A stretch of 64,000 nucleotides of DNA, from positions 5,518,001 through 5,582,000 of the forward strand of contig NZ_JACCBN010000001.1 of NCBI RefSeq assembly GCF_013409505.1, written 5' to 3'. Position 1 is the stretch's first letter, and each line of letters opens with the position of its first letter. The stretch comes from Actinomycetospora corticicola. GTDB taxonomy: Bacteria > Actinomycetota > Actinomycetes > Mycobacteriales > Pseudonocardiaceae. Below the pieces are notes generated by a model. The model saw only the letters and a list, made by a program, of their open reading frames with translations. It was not told the DNA's origin and did no database searches. Both the position numbers and the translations under genes were made by a program. Positions 26,850 to 36,687 of this stretch are shown here, piece by piece.

Positions 26850-27806
26850 GTGACCCGACTCGCCCTCCTGGCCACCGGCGGTACCATCGCGACCCGCGGC
26901 ACGGCCGACGGCCGCGCGGTGTCGGCGACCGCTGCCGACCTGCTCGCCACGACGCAGACCGACCTCGACGTCACGCCCGTCGACGCGGCGGGCCGGTTGA
27001 GCTTCGCCGCCACCCTCGACGAGCTCGCCGCCCTCGCCCGCACGGTCCGCGAGACCTGCGCCTCCGCCGACGGCGTCGTCGTCACCCACGGCACCGACAC
27101 CCTCGAGGAGACCGCCGCGCTGCTCGCGCTCACCCACGACGGCGCCACCCCGGTCACGATCACCGGCGCCCAGCGGCCGTTCGACGACCCGGCGCCGGAC
27201 GGCCCGACGAACCTCGCGGCCGCCCTGCGCTGGGCCGCGCACGGGCGGCCCGGGGTGACTGTCACGTTCGCCGGGCACGTGTTCCCCGCGGTCGGTGTCC
27301 GCAAGGTCGACGCCGAGGCCCTCACCGCGTTCGCGGCGCCGGGGCGCGGCCCGCTCGCGAGCGTCGACGGCGACCGGGTCCGCGAGCACGCGGTCGCCCC
27401 GCCCACCGGTCTCGCCGACCCGCCGTCGGGGCTGCCGCGCGTGGACGTCGTCGCGCAGTACGTCGGCGCCGACGACCACGCCATCACCGCGGCCGCCGAC
27501 GCCGGGGCACGGGGCGTCGTCATTGCCGCGTTCGGCGCGGGCAACGCGACCCCACCCGTCGTCGGGAAGGCGCGGGAGCTGCTCGACCGGGGCATCCCGG
27601 TGGCGGTGGCGAGCCGGACGGGTTCCGGCCCGGTCGCCGGGCTCTACGCCGGTGGCGGCGCCGAGCTGGCGCGCGCGGGCGCGCTGTTCGCCGGGGACCT
27701 CTCTCCGTGGCAGACCCGGTTGCTGCTCGCGGTCGCCCTCGCCGCGCACCCGGACGACCCGATCGGGGCAGCGCAGGAGTGGATGGCACGCGTCGGGGTC
27801 GGGTGA
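26850..27806 (+). CDS. ansA: L-asparaginase
   Basis: 318 residues. The first active-site threonine is in LLATGGTIATRG near the N-terminus; the second is in VVTHGTDTLEETAA, with its Thr-Asp pair. ITGAQRPFDDPAPDGPTNL and VAQYVGADDHAI follow the family pattern. There is no signal peptide, so it is a cytoplasmic type. It hydrolyses L-asparagine to aspartate and ammonia. The frame starts with GTG and is likely translated from a leaderless mRNA. The lipoprotein gene follows after 19 bp. Confidence 0.93.
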   Translation: MTRLALLATGGTIATRGTADGRAVSATAADLLATTQTDLDVTPVDAAGRLSFAATLDELAALARTVRETCASADGVVVTHGTDTLEETAALLALTHDGATPVTITGAQRPFDDPAPDGPTNLAAALRWAAHGRPGVTVTFAGHVFPAVGVRKVDAEALTAFAAPGRGPLASVDGDRVREHAVAPPTGLADPPSGLPRVDVVAQYVGADDHAITAAADAGARGVVIAAFGAGNATPPVVGKARELLDRGIPVAVASRTGSGPVAGLYAGGGAELARAGALFAGDLSPWQTRLLLAVALAAHPDDPIGAAQEWMARVGVG

Positions 27807-27825
27807 CCATGAGAAGGTGTCGCGC

Positions 27826-28842
27826 GTGCTGCGCCGGATCCTCCCTGCCGTGACCGCTGCCGCGATCGCGCTGACCGCCCTCACGGCCTGCTCCACCTCC
27901 GGGCCCCAGGTGGGGGCCGGGACGGCGGCCGTCGTCGGGAACGCGACGATCTCCACCGACCTCGTCGACCAGCGGCTGCGCACCGCGGCGCCCCTGCTCG
28001 CGCAGGCGGTCCAGGAGCAGGCGCAGCAGGACGGACGGCAGTCCTCCGGCCTCGACGCGACCACCCTCGCGAGCCAGAGCCGGGACCTGCTGACCACCGC
28101 GATCCTCCACGAGGTGGTCCTCGAGGCGAGCCGCCGCGAGGGCGTCGTCGTCGACCCCGCGCTGGTGGAACAGCGGGTCGAGGCGGCCGGCGGTGTGCAG
28201 GCCGCGACGGCCGCGGGGTACGACCTCGACACGCTTCGCCAGCTGATCTTCGACCAGATCGCGGTCGCCGAGATCGGGCGGCGGCAGTTCGACCGGCTGC
28301 AGGTGACCGTCGACGTCGGCACCTTCGCGGACAAGGCCGCCGCCCAGCAGGCCGCCGCCCAGCTCGCCGCCGAGCCCGGGATCGGTCCGCTGGCCACGCT
28401 CCCCGCCCAGGCCCGGATCGTCGGCACCACGCTGCGGCCCGGCACCACCCAGCCCGGGGAGCAGGTCCGTACCGCCTCGTCGCTGCTGTTCGGCCTGCCC
28501 GGCCGCACGGTGAGCATCTCCGCGCCGCAGCAGGACTCCACCCCGGGGGCGGCGACGCCGGACCCGACCACGCAGCCGTGGACCGTCGTCCGCGTGCGGG
28601 ACCGGTCGCTGAACGCGCCGGCGCCGACCGGCGACACCGTCCCGGCGACGCTCGTCGACACCCGCACGATGACGCAGTTCGGCCTGCGGGCGATCCAGCC
28701 CGTCGCCGCCGAGCTCGGCGTGCAGGTCAACCCCCGGTACGGCACGTGGGACCCGACGCAGGTCCGGGTCGTCGCCCCGCCCTCCGCCGCGGGCACGATC
28801 ACCCCGGTCGCGCCGGGCGTCACCTTCACCACCGCCCCGTGA
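27826..28842 (+). CDS. SurA N-terminal-like lipoprotein
   Basis: 338 residues from GTG 27826, which has GAGAAGG 5-7 nt upstream; GTG 27817 is an alternative. The signal peptide ends in ALTALTACSTSG, a lipobox. The body resembles the SurA/PrsA chaperone N-terminal domain: VVGNATISTDLVDQRLR at the mature start, then helices with EVVLEASRREGVVVDPALVEQRV. The usual parvulin (PPIase) domain is not recognisable; instead there is a ~130-residue Pro/Thr-rich part ending in VNPRYGTWDPTQVRVV, a common ending of such proteins. It may assist folding of exported proteins. The mazG start overlaps its stop as GTGA. Confidence 0.82.
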   Translation: MLRRILPAVTAAAIALTALTACSTSGPQVGAGTAAVVGNATISTDLVDQRLRTAAPLLAQAVQEQAQQDGRQSSGLDATTLASQSRDLLTTAILHEVVLEASRREGVVVDPALVEQRVEAAGGVQAATAAGYDLDTLRQLIFDQIAVAEIGRRQFDRLQVTVDVGTFADKAAAQQAAAQLAAEPGIGPLATLPAQARIVGTTLRPGTTQPGEQVRTASSLLFGLPGRTVSISAPQQDSTPGAATPDPTTQPWTVVRVRDRSLNAPAPTGDTVPATLVDTRTMTQFGLRAIQPVAAELGVQVNPRYGTWDPTQVRVVAPPSAAGTITPVAPGVTFTTAP

Positions 28843-29789
28843 CCCACCCGCCCCGGACCACGGTCCCCGTCGACCCCCGGCTCGGGGCGGTCCTCCCCGC
28901 GAGCGCGGTCCGCCTCGTCGCGGCCGCATCCGCGGTGCTGCTCGACCCGTCCCTGCCGGAGCCGGTCGCGGCCCGGTTCGCCGCCGACCTGGGGGCGACC
29001 CCGCTGACTCCCGACAATGCAGCTGAGTACGCCGATAGGGGGTCGGGGCCGGCCGGGGCGGTCGTGCTCGTCGCGGAGCGCGACCCGCAGGCGCCGTCGG
29101 GGGCGGAGCTGCTCGAGGCGGTCGCCGTGATGGACCGGCTGCGCTCGCCCGGCGGCTGTCCGTGGGACGCCGAGCAGACCCACGAGAGCCTGCTGCGCTA
29201 CCTCGTGGAGGAGACCTACGAGCTCTACGACGCGCTCGCGGCCGGGGACGTGGCCGCCACGCGCGAGGAGCTCGGCGACGTGCTGCTCCAGGTGCTGTTC
29301 CACTCCCGGGTGGCGGCCGAGGGCCGGGACGGCACCGGCTTCGACGTCGACGACGTGGCGGCCGAGCTGGTGGCCAAGCTCGTCGGGCGCCACCCGCACG
29401 TCTTCGCGGACGGCGAGACGGTGGCCACGGCGAGCGACCAGGACCGCCGCTGGGAGGAGCTCAAGGCCGCCGAGAAGCAGCGGGAGTCGGTGCTCGACGG
29501 GGTCGCCCTGGCCCAGCCCGGCGCCGCCCTGCTGGCCAAGTACGTGAGCCGGGCCCGGCGCGCCGGGATGCCCGACGACGTCCTCGCGACGCTCGCGGCG
29601 ACCGACTCCGCGGTCGCCCGCGCCGTCGTCGCGGCCGCCGGACCCGGGGGCGACCCGGAGGGTGAGCTGCGGGCGGCCGCCGTCGCGTTCGCCGACCGCG
29701 TGCGTGCGCTGGAGGCCACGGAGGCCGGTTCGTCCCGGGATGTCGGTTTCTGGCGTCGCGCTCTGCAGCGGGTCGACGACGTGAAGTGA
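28839..29789 (+). CDS. mazG: Nucleoside triphosphate pyrophosphohydrolase MazG
   Basis: 316 residues. The N-terminal ~90 residues are a lineage-specific extension (LVAAASAVLLDPSLPEPV). The MazG core follows: MDRLRSPGGCPWDAEQTHESLLRYLVEETYE holds the EExxE metal motif, and ATREELGDVLLQVLFHS the EExxD motif. It cleaves NTPs, including oxidised or non-canonical ones, to NMP and pyrophosphate. It corresponds to Rv1021. The start overlaps the upstream lipoprotein gene; no separate promoter is visible. Confidence 0.92.
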   Translation: MTHPPRTTVPVDPRLGAVLPASAVRLVAAASAVLLDPSLPEPVAARFAADLGATPLTPDNAAEYADRGSGPAGAVVLVAERDPQAPSGAELLEAVAVMDRLRSPGGCPWDAEQTHESLLRYLVEETYELYDALAAGDVAATREELGDVLLQVLFHSRVAAEGRDGTGFDVDDVAAELVAKLVGRHPHVFADGETVATASDQDRRWEELKAAEKQRESVLDGVALAQPGAALLAKYVSRARRAGMPDDVLATLAATDSAVARAVVAAAGPGGDPEGELRAAAVAFADRVRALEATEAGSSRDVGFWRRALQRVDDVK

Positions 29790-29822
29790 CGGTCAACCCT
29801 GGTGCTTCCGTCGCCAGATCGT

Positions 29823-29841
29823 GAAGGCTAGCCTCACCTCA
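29823..29841. promoter_or_regulatory. IdeR/DtxR-like iron box before efeUOB
   Basis: The 19-mer GAAGGCTAGCCTCACCTCA agrees at 14 of 19 positions with the IdeR consensus TTAGGTTAGCCTAACCTAA as I remember it, including the AGG-TAGCCT centre. It ends 30 bp before the efeU start, a suitable place to repress at high iron. Confidence 0.6.
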
Positions 29842-29871
29842 CCTTCGAGCACTGCGAACGTGAGGACGGAC

Positions 29872-30714
29872 ATGCTGGGCAACGCCCTGATCGGGCTGCG
29901 TGAGGGCCTCGAGGCCTCGCTGGTGGTCAGCATCCTCGTGGCCTTCCTGGTGCAGACCGACCGTCGTCGTGAACTGCCCCGCGTGTGGCTCGGCGTCGGG
30001 GCCGCGATCGCGGTGAGCATCGGAGTCGTCCTCGTCCTCACGCTGACCGAGCAGGCCCTCACGTTCGAGGCCCAGGAGGCCTTCGGCGGCGGGCTCTCGA
30101 TCATCGCGGTCGGCTTCGTCACCTGGATGATCTTCTGGATGCGCAAGGCCGCCCGGTCGATCTCGAGCGAGCTGCGGGGCGGCCTGGAGAAGGCCATCGC
30201 GATGGGCCCCGTGGCCGTCGTCGTGATGGCGGCCCTGGCGGTCGGCCGCGAGGGTCTCGAGACCGCGATCTTCTTCTTCGCCGCGGTCCAGGCCGCAGGC
30301 TCGACGACGGGCCCGCTGATCGGCTTCCTCATCGGGATCGCCGTGTCCGTCGTGATCGCCTACCTGATCTACCGCGGCGCGCTGAGCCTGAACATGGGCC
30401 GCTTCTTCTCCGTCACCGGCGTCCTGCTGGTGTTCGTGGCGGCGGGCATCCTCGCCTACGGGGTCCACGACCTGCAGGAGGCCGGCATCCTGCCCGGCCT
30501 CTACACGCTCGCGTTCGACGTGAGCGACGCCGTCCCGGCCGACTCCTGGTACGGGACCCTGCTCAAGGGCGTCTTCAACTTCTCCCCGCAGACCACCGTC
30601 CTCGAGGCGGTCGTCTGGGTCGCCTACGTGGCGGTCGTCCTCACCCTCTTCCTGCGCCCGGTGCGCCGCGCGGTGCCGCCGCGGTCCGACGCGCCCGCCG
30701 CCAGCGCGGTCTGA
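29872..30714 (+). CDS. efeU: Iron permease EfeU (FTR1 family)
   Basis: 280 residues from ATG 29872, with GAGGA just upstream. Two REGLE iron-binding motifs are intact: LREGLEAS in TM1 and GREGLETA in TM4. Seven membrane helices can be drawn, ending in VAYVAVVLTLFLRP. It moves iron across the membrane, with EfeB and EfeO outside. An IdeR-like box lies upstream. efeO starts 32 bp later. The operon separates mazG from lpqU, which are adjacent in M. tuberculosis. Confidence 0.94.
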   Translation: MLGNALIGLREGLEASLVVSILVAFLVQTDRRRELPRVWLGVGAAIAVSIGVVLVLTLTEQALTFEAQEAFGGGLSIIAVGFVTWMIFWMRKAARSISSELRGGLEKAIAMGPVAVVVMAALAVGREGLETAIFFFAAVQAAGSTTGPLIGFLIGIAVSVVIAYLIYRGALSLNMGRFFSVTGVLLVFVAAGILAYGVHDLQEAGILPGLYTLAFDVSDAVPADSWYGTLLKGVFNFSPQTTVLEAVVWVAYVAVVLTLFLRPVRRAVPPRSDAPAASAV

Positions 30715-30746
30715 AACCCCTGCACACCCAGTACGACAGGAGAACC

Positions 30747-31892
30747 GTGTCCGCACGTCCCGTCCTCGCGGCGCTCGCCGCGAGCCTCGCCGCCGTCGTC
30801 GTCGTCGGCGGCTGCACCAGCACCGCGACCCCGCAGGGCGCGCCCGGGCAGCCCGGCCCCATCACGGTCTCCGCGAGCGACACGGCCTGCGACCTGTCCA
30901 GCGCGACCGCGCCCGCCGGCACGATCTCGTTCACGATCCGCAACGCCGGGTCGAAGGTGACCGAGTTCTACGTCTACGGCGCGGGCGACCGGATCATCGG
31001 CGAGGTCGAGAACATCGGGCCGGGCCTCACCCGCCCGCTCACCGTCGAGGTCCCGCAGGGCGGCACCTACACGACCGCCTGCAAGCCGGGCATGGTCGGC
31101 GACGGCATCCGCGCCCCGTTCACCGTCACCGGCAACGCCGCGGCGGCCGTCGAGGGCGACGCGGCGCTCGCGGCCGCGGTGCAGGGCTACCAGCGGTACA
31201 CGACCTCGCAGACCGAGGCGCTGGTCGCGAAGACCGGCGAGTTCACCGAGGCGATCAAGCGCGGCGACGTCCCGGCCGCGCAGGCGCTCTACCCGGTCAG
31301 CCGCACCTACTGGGAGCGCATCGAGCCGGTCGCGGAGTCCTTCGGCGACATCGACCCGAAGATCGACGGCCGCGAGGACGACGAGCGCGACCCGGGCGTC
31401 GAGTTCACCGGCTACCACCGCCTGGAGAAGGACCTCTGGGTCACCGGGCTGCAGCCCGATTCGGCCGCCATGGCCGACCGTCTGATGGCCGACGTGCGCG
31501 ACCTCCAGGGCCGGGTCGGCACCGTGTCGCTCACCCCGCTGCAGCTGGCCAACGGCGCGAAGGAGCTGCTCGACGAGGTGGCCACCGGCAAGGTCACGGG
31601 CGAGGAGGACCGGTACTCGCACACCGACCTCTGGGACTTCCGCGCCAACGTCGACGGCTCGCAGGCCGCGGTCGCCGCGCTGCGCCCGGTGATCGACCAG
31701 CGTGACCCCGTGCTCGGCCAGACCCTCGACCAGCGGTTCGCGGCGCTCGACGCGCTGCTGGAGAACTACCGCTCCGGCGACGGCTTCAAGCTCTACACCG
31801 AGCTCACGCCCGACGACACGAAGAAGATGACCGAGGCCGTGGACGGCGTCAGCGAGCCGGTCAGCCAGGTCGCGGGGATCATCGCGGCATGA
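30747..31892 (+). CDS. efeO: Iron uptake system lipoprotein EfeO (cupredoxin + M75)
   Basis: 381 residues. The ribosome site AGGAG precedes GTG 30747. The signal ends in VVVVGGCTST, a lipobox. Residues ~40-130 are a cupredoxin-like domain (TISFTIRNAGSKVTEFYV, YTTACKPGMVGDGI); the rest is the M75/imelysin domain with its HxxE motif in TGYHRLEKDLW. The domain order is that of full-length E. coli EfeO. It binds ferrous/ferric iron and passes it to EfeU. The stop overlaps the efeB start as ATGA. Confidence 0.94.
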   Translation: MSARPVLAALAASLAAVVVVGGCTSTATPQGAPGQPGPITVSASDTACDLSSATAPAGTISFTIRNAGSKVTEFYVYGAGDRIIGEVENIGPGLTRPLTVEVPQGGTYTTACKPGMVGDGIRAPFTVTGNAAAAVEGDAALAAAVQGYQRYTTSQTEALVAKTGEFTEAIKRGDVPAAQALYPVSRTYWERIEPVAESFGDIDPKIDGREDDERDPGVEFTGYHRLEKDLWVTGLQPDSAAMADRLMADVRDLQGRVGTVSLTPLQLANGAKELLDEVATGKVTGEEDRYSHTDLWDFRANVDGSQAAVAALRPVIDQRDPVLGQTLDQRFAALDALLENYRSGDGFKLYTELTPDDTKKMTEAVDGVSEPVSQVAGIIAA

Positions 31893-33121
31893 GTCTGCGC
31901 GGTTTCACCCGGCGCCGGCTGCTCGGGGCGGCCGGCGCCGGGACCGCCCTCGTCGGCGCCGGGGTCGCCGGGGGCTACCTCGCCGGGAGCGCGGCGGAGC
32001 CCGACCCGCCGGCCCAGGCGATCGTGCCGTTCCGCGGGGTCCACCAGGCCGGGATCATCACCCCGGCCCAGGACCGGCTGCACTTCGTCGCCCTCGACGT
32101 CACCGCCACCGGTCCGATCCTGCGGCAGGCCGTCGTGGCCCTGCTCAAGCGCTGGACCACCGCGGCCGAGCGCATGACGGCGGGCGCCGAGGCCGCGCCC
32201 GGCGGCGCGGTCAACCGGAACCCGGCCGCGCCCCCGACCGACACCGGCGAGGCCCTCGACCTCCCGGCCGCGTCGCTCACGCTGACCTTCGGCGTCGGTG
32301 GTTCCCTGCTCGACAAGCTCGGCATCCCCCGCCCGGCCGCGCTCGCCGATCTGCCGCCGTTCCAGCGCGACCAGCTCGACCCGGCGCTGTCCGGCGGGGA
32401 CCTCTGCATCCAGGCGTGCGCCGACGACCCGCAGGTCGCCGTGCACGCCGTGCGCAACCTCGTCCGGATGGGTTTCGGGACGACGGCGGTGCGCTGGTCC
32501 CAGCTCGGGTTCGGTCGCACCTCGTCGACCTCGACCACCCAGCAGACCCATCGGAACCTGTTCGGCTTCAAGGACGGCACCAACAACCTCAAGGCCGAGG
32601 ACACCGCCGCGCTCGACGAGCACGTGTGGGCCGCCCCGACCGACGGTGCGGCCTGGATGGCGGGCGGCACCTACCTCGTCGCGCGCCGCATCCGGATGCA
32701 CGTCGAGACCTGGGACCGGACCTCGCTCACCGAGCAGGAGTCGCTCACCGGCCGGACCAAGGGGACCGGCGCCCCGATGGGCGCCACCGACGAGTTCGCG
32801 CCGGTCGACCTCGGCTCCCCGCTGATCGCGGACGACGCGCACATCCGGCTCGCCTCCGCCTCCTCCCTCGGGGGCGTGCGGATCCTCCGCCGCGGCTACA
32901 ACTTCGTCGACGGCAGCGACGGCGCGGGCCATCTCGACGCGGGCCTCTTCTTCCTCGCCTTCATGCGCGACCCGCAGCGGCAGTTCGTGCCCATGCAGAG
33001 CGCGCTGGCCCGGCACGACCGGATGATGGAGTACATCGAGCACACCGGGTCCGCGGTCTTCGCCTGCCCCGCGGGCCTGGGCGACGGCGCGTACTGGGGT
33101 CAGTCCCTGCTGGAGGCGTGA
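31889..33121 (+). CDS. efeB: Dye-decolorising peroxidase EfeB (Tat-exported)
   Basis: 410 residues. The twin-arginine signal TRRRLLGAAGAGTALVGAG directs folded, haem-loaded export. The DyP signature GFKDG (catalytic Asp, ~residue 229-233) lies in HRNLFGFKDGTNN, and the proximal haem His is probably in AHIRLASAS. It oxidises ferrous iron or haem for EfeO/EfeU uptake. It is the last gene of the operon. A minus-strand copy of the 52-bp repeat begins 11 bp past the stop and may end the transcript. Confidence 0.94.
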   Translation: MSLRGFTRRRLLGAAGAGTALVGAGVAGGYLAGSAAEPDPPAQAIVPFRGVHQAGIITPAQDRLHFVALDVTATGPILRQAVVALLKRWTTAAERMTAGAEAAPGGAVNRNPAAPPTDTGEALDLPAASLTLTFGVGGSLLDKLGIPRPAALADLPPFQRDQLDPALSGGDLCIQACADDPQVAVHAVRNLVRMGFGTTAVRWSQLGFGRTSSTSTTQQTHRNLFGFKDGTNNLKAEDTAALDEHVWAAPTDGAAWMAGGTYLVARRIRMHVETWDRTSLTEQESLTGRTKGTGAPMGATDEFAPVDLGSPLIADDAHIRLASASSLGGVRILRRGYNFVDGSDGAGHLDAGLFFLAFMRDPQRQFVPMQSALARHDRMMEYIEHTGSAVFACPAGLGDGAYWGQSLLEA

Positions 33122-33131
33122 CCTCACCCCT

Positions 33132-33183
33132 GTGGCAGGAAAGCGTCGTTGCTGTCATCCAGGGCCAGGGACGCCACATCGTC
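33132..33183 (-). repeat. 52-bp interspersed repeat, copy 3 (family A)
   Basis: Minus-strand copy running from GACGATGTGGC (at 33183) to CTGCCAC (at 33132), with core GACAGCAACGACGC. 48 of 52 positions match the copy at 34736-34787. The two copies flank lpqU in inverted orientation. Confidence 0.85.
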
Positions 33184-33214
33184 GGCCCGCGGACGGGCCG
33201 CGGTGACCGGGCCG

Positions 33215-33220
33215 TAACCT
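33215..33220 (+). promoter_or_regulatory. -10 box TAACCT for leaderless lpqU
   Basis: TAACCT ends 8 nt before the ATG at 33229; no ribosome site is present. Confidence 0.55.
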
Positions 33221-33228
33221 TCCCGTCG

Positions 33229-34719
33229 ATGAGCACGAGCGTCGACTCCCACCGCGGAGCGGGCCCGTCCGACGAGGACGGCGAGCCCGACGACGTCACC
33301 GCGCCCCTGCGCCGTCCCTCCCCGGGCCCCCGGTTCGACGTGGACACCGAACGCCTCGCCCTTCCCGACGCCGGGTCGCGCGGCCCGGCGGGGTCGGCGG
33401 CGGTCGGGTGGTTCGACGCCGGTCCCGCGGACGCGCCCCTGCCGGCCGCGACCCCGGCGGCCGCGCTCGCCGCGACGGCGCCCGCGGAGGGCCCCGACGG
33501 AGTCGCTCCCGCCGGCCCGCCGCCCGGCCCGCCACCGGCGCCCGCGACCGTCGACGGCTCCCCGGCGGAGGCCCTCGCCGCCACCGCCCCGGACCAGGCG
33601 ACCGACACCCGCCCACGCCGACGGTCCCGGGGGCTCCGGGTCCCGACGGCACCCGCCGCCGCGGCAGCCCCCGCCCGGAGCACCACGACTCCTCCGGACC
33701 CGGAGGCGTCACCGTGGCGTCCCGGCGACCAGCCCGACGCGGCCACCACGTCGGTCACCTCGCCGGCCGTCACGCCAGGCACCACGACGGGCCGCCCGCG
33801 GCCCACGCCCGGGCCCCGCCCGACCCCCACCCCGCGCCCGACGGGAACGCCCTCCCCGCCGTCGGGAGCCGATCTGCCGCCCCCCGTCGGCGGGCCACCA
33901 GCACCGAGCACGCCGAAGGAACCGCCGAAGAAACACACCGCCGCGCTCGGGCGGCTGGCGCTGGTGCTCGTGCTGGTGGCCGCGGTCGTCGGGACGGTGG
34001 TGGTGCTCCAGCAGCGCAGCCAGTTCGGCCGCACGGACGCCGCGTCCGAGGAGATCCCGGCGCTCGAGGTGGCGCCGGCGCAGGTCGACCTCAACACCGT
34101 CGGGCAGCCGAACGCGATCGCCCCGCCGTCGGCCCTGCTCCCCGGCACCGCGGGCGCAGCGGCGCCCGGACGGGCGCCGACCATCTCGGCCTGGGCGAAC
34201 GGGCTGGCGCCGCGGACGAACATCCCGCCGATCGCCCTGCAGGCCTACGGCATGGCGGACCTGGCGATGCGCAAGCTCGACCCGGGCTGCCACCTGAGCT
34301 GGGTGACCCTCGCGGGGCTCGGCCGCATCGAGTCCAACCACGGTCGCTACCGGGGCGCCACGATCGCGCCGAACGGCTCGGTGTCGCCCCCGATCATCGG
34401 TGTCCCGCTCGACGGCACCAGCGGGAACCGGGCGATCGCCGGCAGCGACGGCACCTACGACCGCGCCGAGGGACCGATGCAGTTCATCGAGTCCACCTGG
34501 GCGCGGTGGGGCTCGGACGGCAACGGCGACGGCCTGGCCGATGCGAACAACATCTACGACGCCGCCTTCACCGCCGGCCGCTACCTCTGCGCCGGCAACC
34601 GTGACCTGGCCACGGGCGAGGGCTGGCGCGACGCGGTGCTCTCGTACAACTTCTCCGACGAGTACGGCCGCCGGGTCTACGCCGCGGCCCAGGCGTACGC
34701 CAACAGCACGTCGCCGTAG
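33229..34719 (+). CDS. lpqU: Lytic transglycosylase, LpqU-like, with long Pro-rich cytoplasmic part
   Basis: 496 residues. The first ~240 residues are a low-complexity Pro/Ala/Thr-rich region with charged patches. One membrane helix follows (ALVLVLVAAVVGTVVVLQ). The catalytic domain is lytic-transglycosylase/SLT-like: WVTLAGLGRIESNHGRY carries the catalytic Glu, then AEGPMQFIESTWARWGSDGNGDG and ALSYNFSDEYGRRVYA-type end motifs. It cleaves peptidoglycan glycan strands. It matches Rv1022 by position before eno, though M. tuberculosis LpqU is a lipoprotein and this one is a type-II membrane protein. Transcription is probably leaderless. Confidence 0.88.
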   Translation: MSTSVDSHRGAGPSDEDGEPDDVTAPLRRPSPGPRFDVDTERLALPDAGSRGPAGSAAVGWFDAGPADAPLPAATPAAALAATAPAEGPDGVAPAGPPPGPPPAPATVDGSPAEALAATAPDQATDTRPRRRSRGLRVPTAPAAAAAPARSTTTPPDPEASPWRPGDQPDAATTSVTSPAVTPGTTTGRPRPTPGPRPTPTPRPTGTPSPPSGADLPPPVGGPPAPSTPKEPPKKHTAALGRLALVLVLVAAVVGTVVVLQQRSQFGRTDAASEEIPALEVAPAQVDLNTVGQPNAIAPPSALLPGTAGAAAPGRAPTISAWANGLAPRTNIPPIALQAYGMADLAMRKLDPGCHLSWVTLAGLGRIESNHGRYRGATIAPNGSVSPPIIGVPLDGTSGNRAIAGSDGTYDRAEGPMQFIESTWARWGSDGNGDGLADANNIYDAAFTAGRYLCAGNRDLATGEGWRDAVLSYNFSDEYGRRVYAAAQAYANSTSP

Positions 34720-34735
34720 CCCCGCCGTCCGTCCC

Positions 34736-34787
34736 GACGATGTGGCGTTCCTGCCACTGGACGACAGCAACGACGCTTTCCTGCCAC
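34736..34787 (+). repeat. 52-bp interspersed repeat, copy 4 (family A)
   Basis: The most regular copy. TTCCTGCCAC occurs twice, 30 bp apart, so the element looks like a partial direct duplication. GTGGC and GCCAC near the left end can form a small hairpin. It lies 16 bp after the lpqU stop. Confidence 0.85.
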
Positions 34788-34828
34788 CGGGGGAGGGGCC
34801 ACCGGGGGAGGGGCCACCGGGGGAGGGG
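34784..34828 (+). repeat. Tandem repeat, 15 bp x 3
   Basis: CCACCGGGGGAGGGG occurs three times without change. The first unit begins inside the last four bases of the family A repeat, so it looks like an expansion of that element's G-rich 3' flank. Confidence 0.9.
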
Positions 34829-34834
34829 AGGGCG

Positions 34835-35239
34835 CTACGCCCCGCGGCGCAGGGCGATGGAGGCGCTCACCTCGCCGAGGGCCTCCTGGTACTCCGGGCG
34901 CGGATCCATCGCGGCGGCCATCCGCAGCTGCGCCCGCGCCTCGGGGAGGCGGGACTGGCGCTGCAGGCACCGGCCGAGGGCGAAGCGCGCGTAGTGGTCG
35001 GCCGGGTCGAGCTCGAGGACCCGCAGGAACGCGGACTCGGCCCGCCACAGCTGGGCCGACGCGAGGTAGGCCCGCGCGGCGAGGAGCTGGACCGACGCGT
35101 TCTCGTCCTCGGTCTCGGGCAGCGTGCCGAGCGCCTTGAGCGCGTCGAGGGGGCGTCGGTCGTCGAGCAGCTGCTCCGCCCGCCGGAAGGCGGTGACACC
35201 GGATTGAAGGGAATCTCCCGCCCAGCGCTCCGTCGACAT
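34835..35239 (-). CDS. Tetratricopeptide-repeat protein
   Basis: 134 residues. Two to three TPR units are visible: AEQLLDDRRPLDALKALGTL, AARAYLASAQLWRAESAFLRVLELDP and YARFALGRCLQRQSRLPEARAQLRMAAAMDP, with the usual small-residue and Pro/Asp pattern. TPR proteins bind protein partners; the partner is unknown. The gene is convergent with lpqU and divergent from eno. A TACCGT box 6 nt before the ATG suggests leaderless expression. Confidence 0.85.
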   Translation of the reverse strand: MSTERWAGDSLQSGVTAFRRAEQLLDDRRPLDALKALGTLPETEDENASVQLLAARAYLASAQLWRAESAFLRVLELDPADHYARFALGRCLQRQSRLPEARAQLRMAAAMDPRPEYQEALGEVSASIALRRGA

Positions 35240-35245
35240 TCCCGC

Positions 35246-35251
35246 ACGGTA
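35246..35251 (-). promoter_or_regulatory. -10 box TACCGT for leaderless TPR gene
   Basis: TACCGT on the minus strand ends 6 nt before the ATG at 35239. Confidence 0.5.
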
Positions 35252-35313
35252 GGACCCGAACGCCGTCGACGCGAGGGCTGAACCGGGGCCCCCCGAGGTG
35301 TGACGCTGCGTGG

Positions 35314-36679
<1,366 letters not shown>

Positions 36680-36687
36680 GGCCCCCG

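Noticed and set aside
20032-34787. Reading the 52-bp repeat as a coding unit (DDVAFLPLDDSNDAFLP)
   Set aside because: The four copies share a readable 17-codon frame, but flanks do not stay open in a common frame, no start or ribosome site is present, and several differences change residues.
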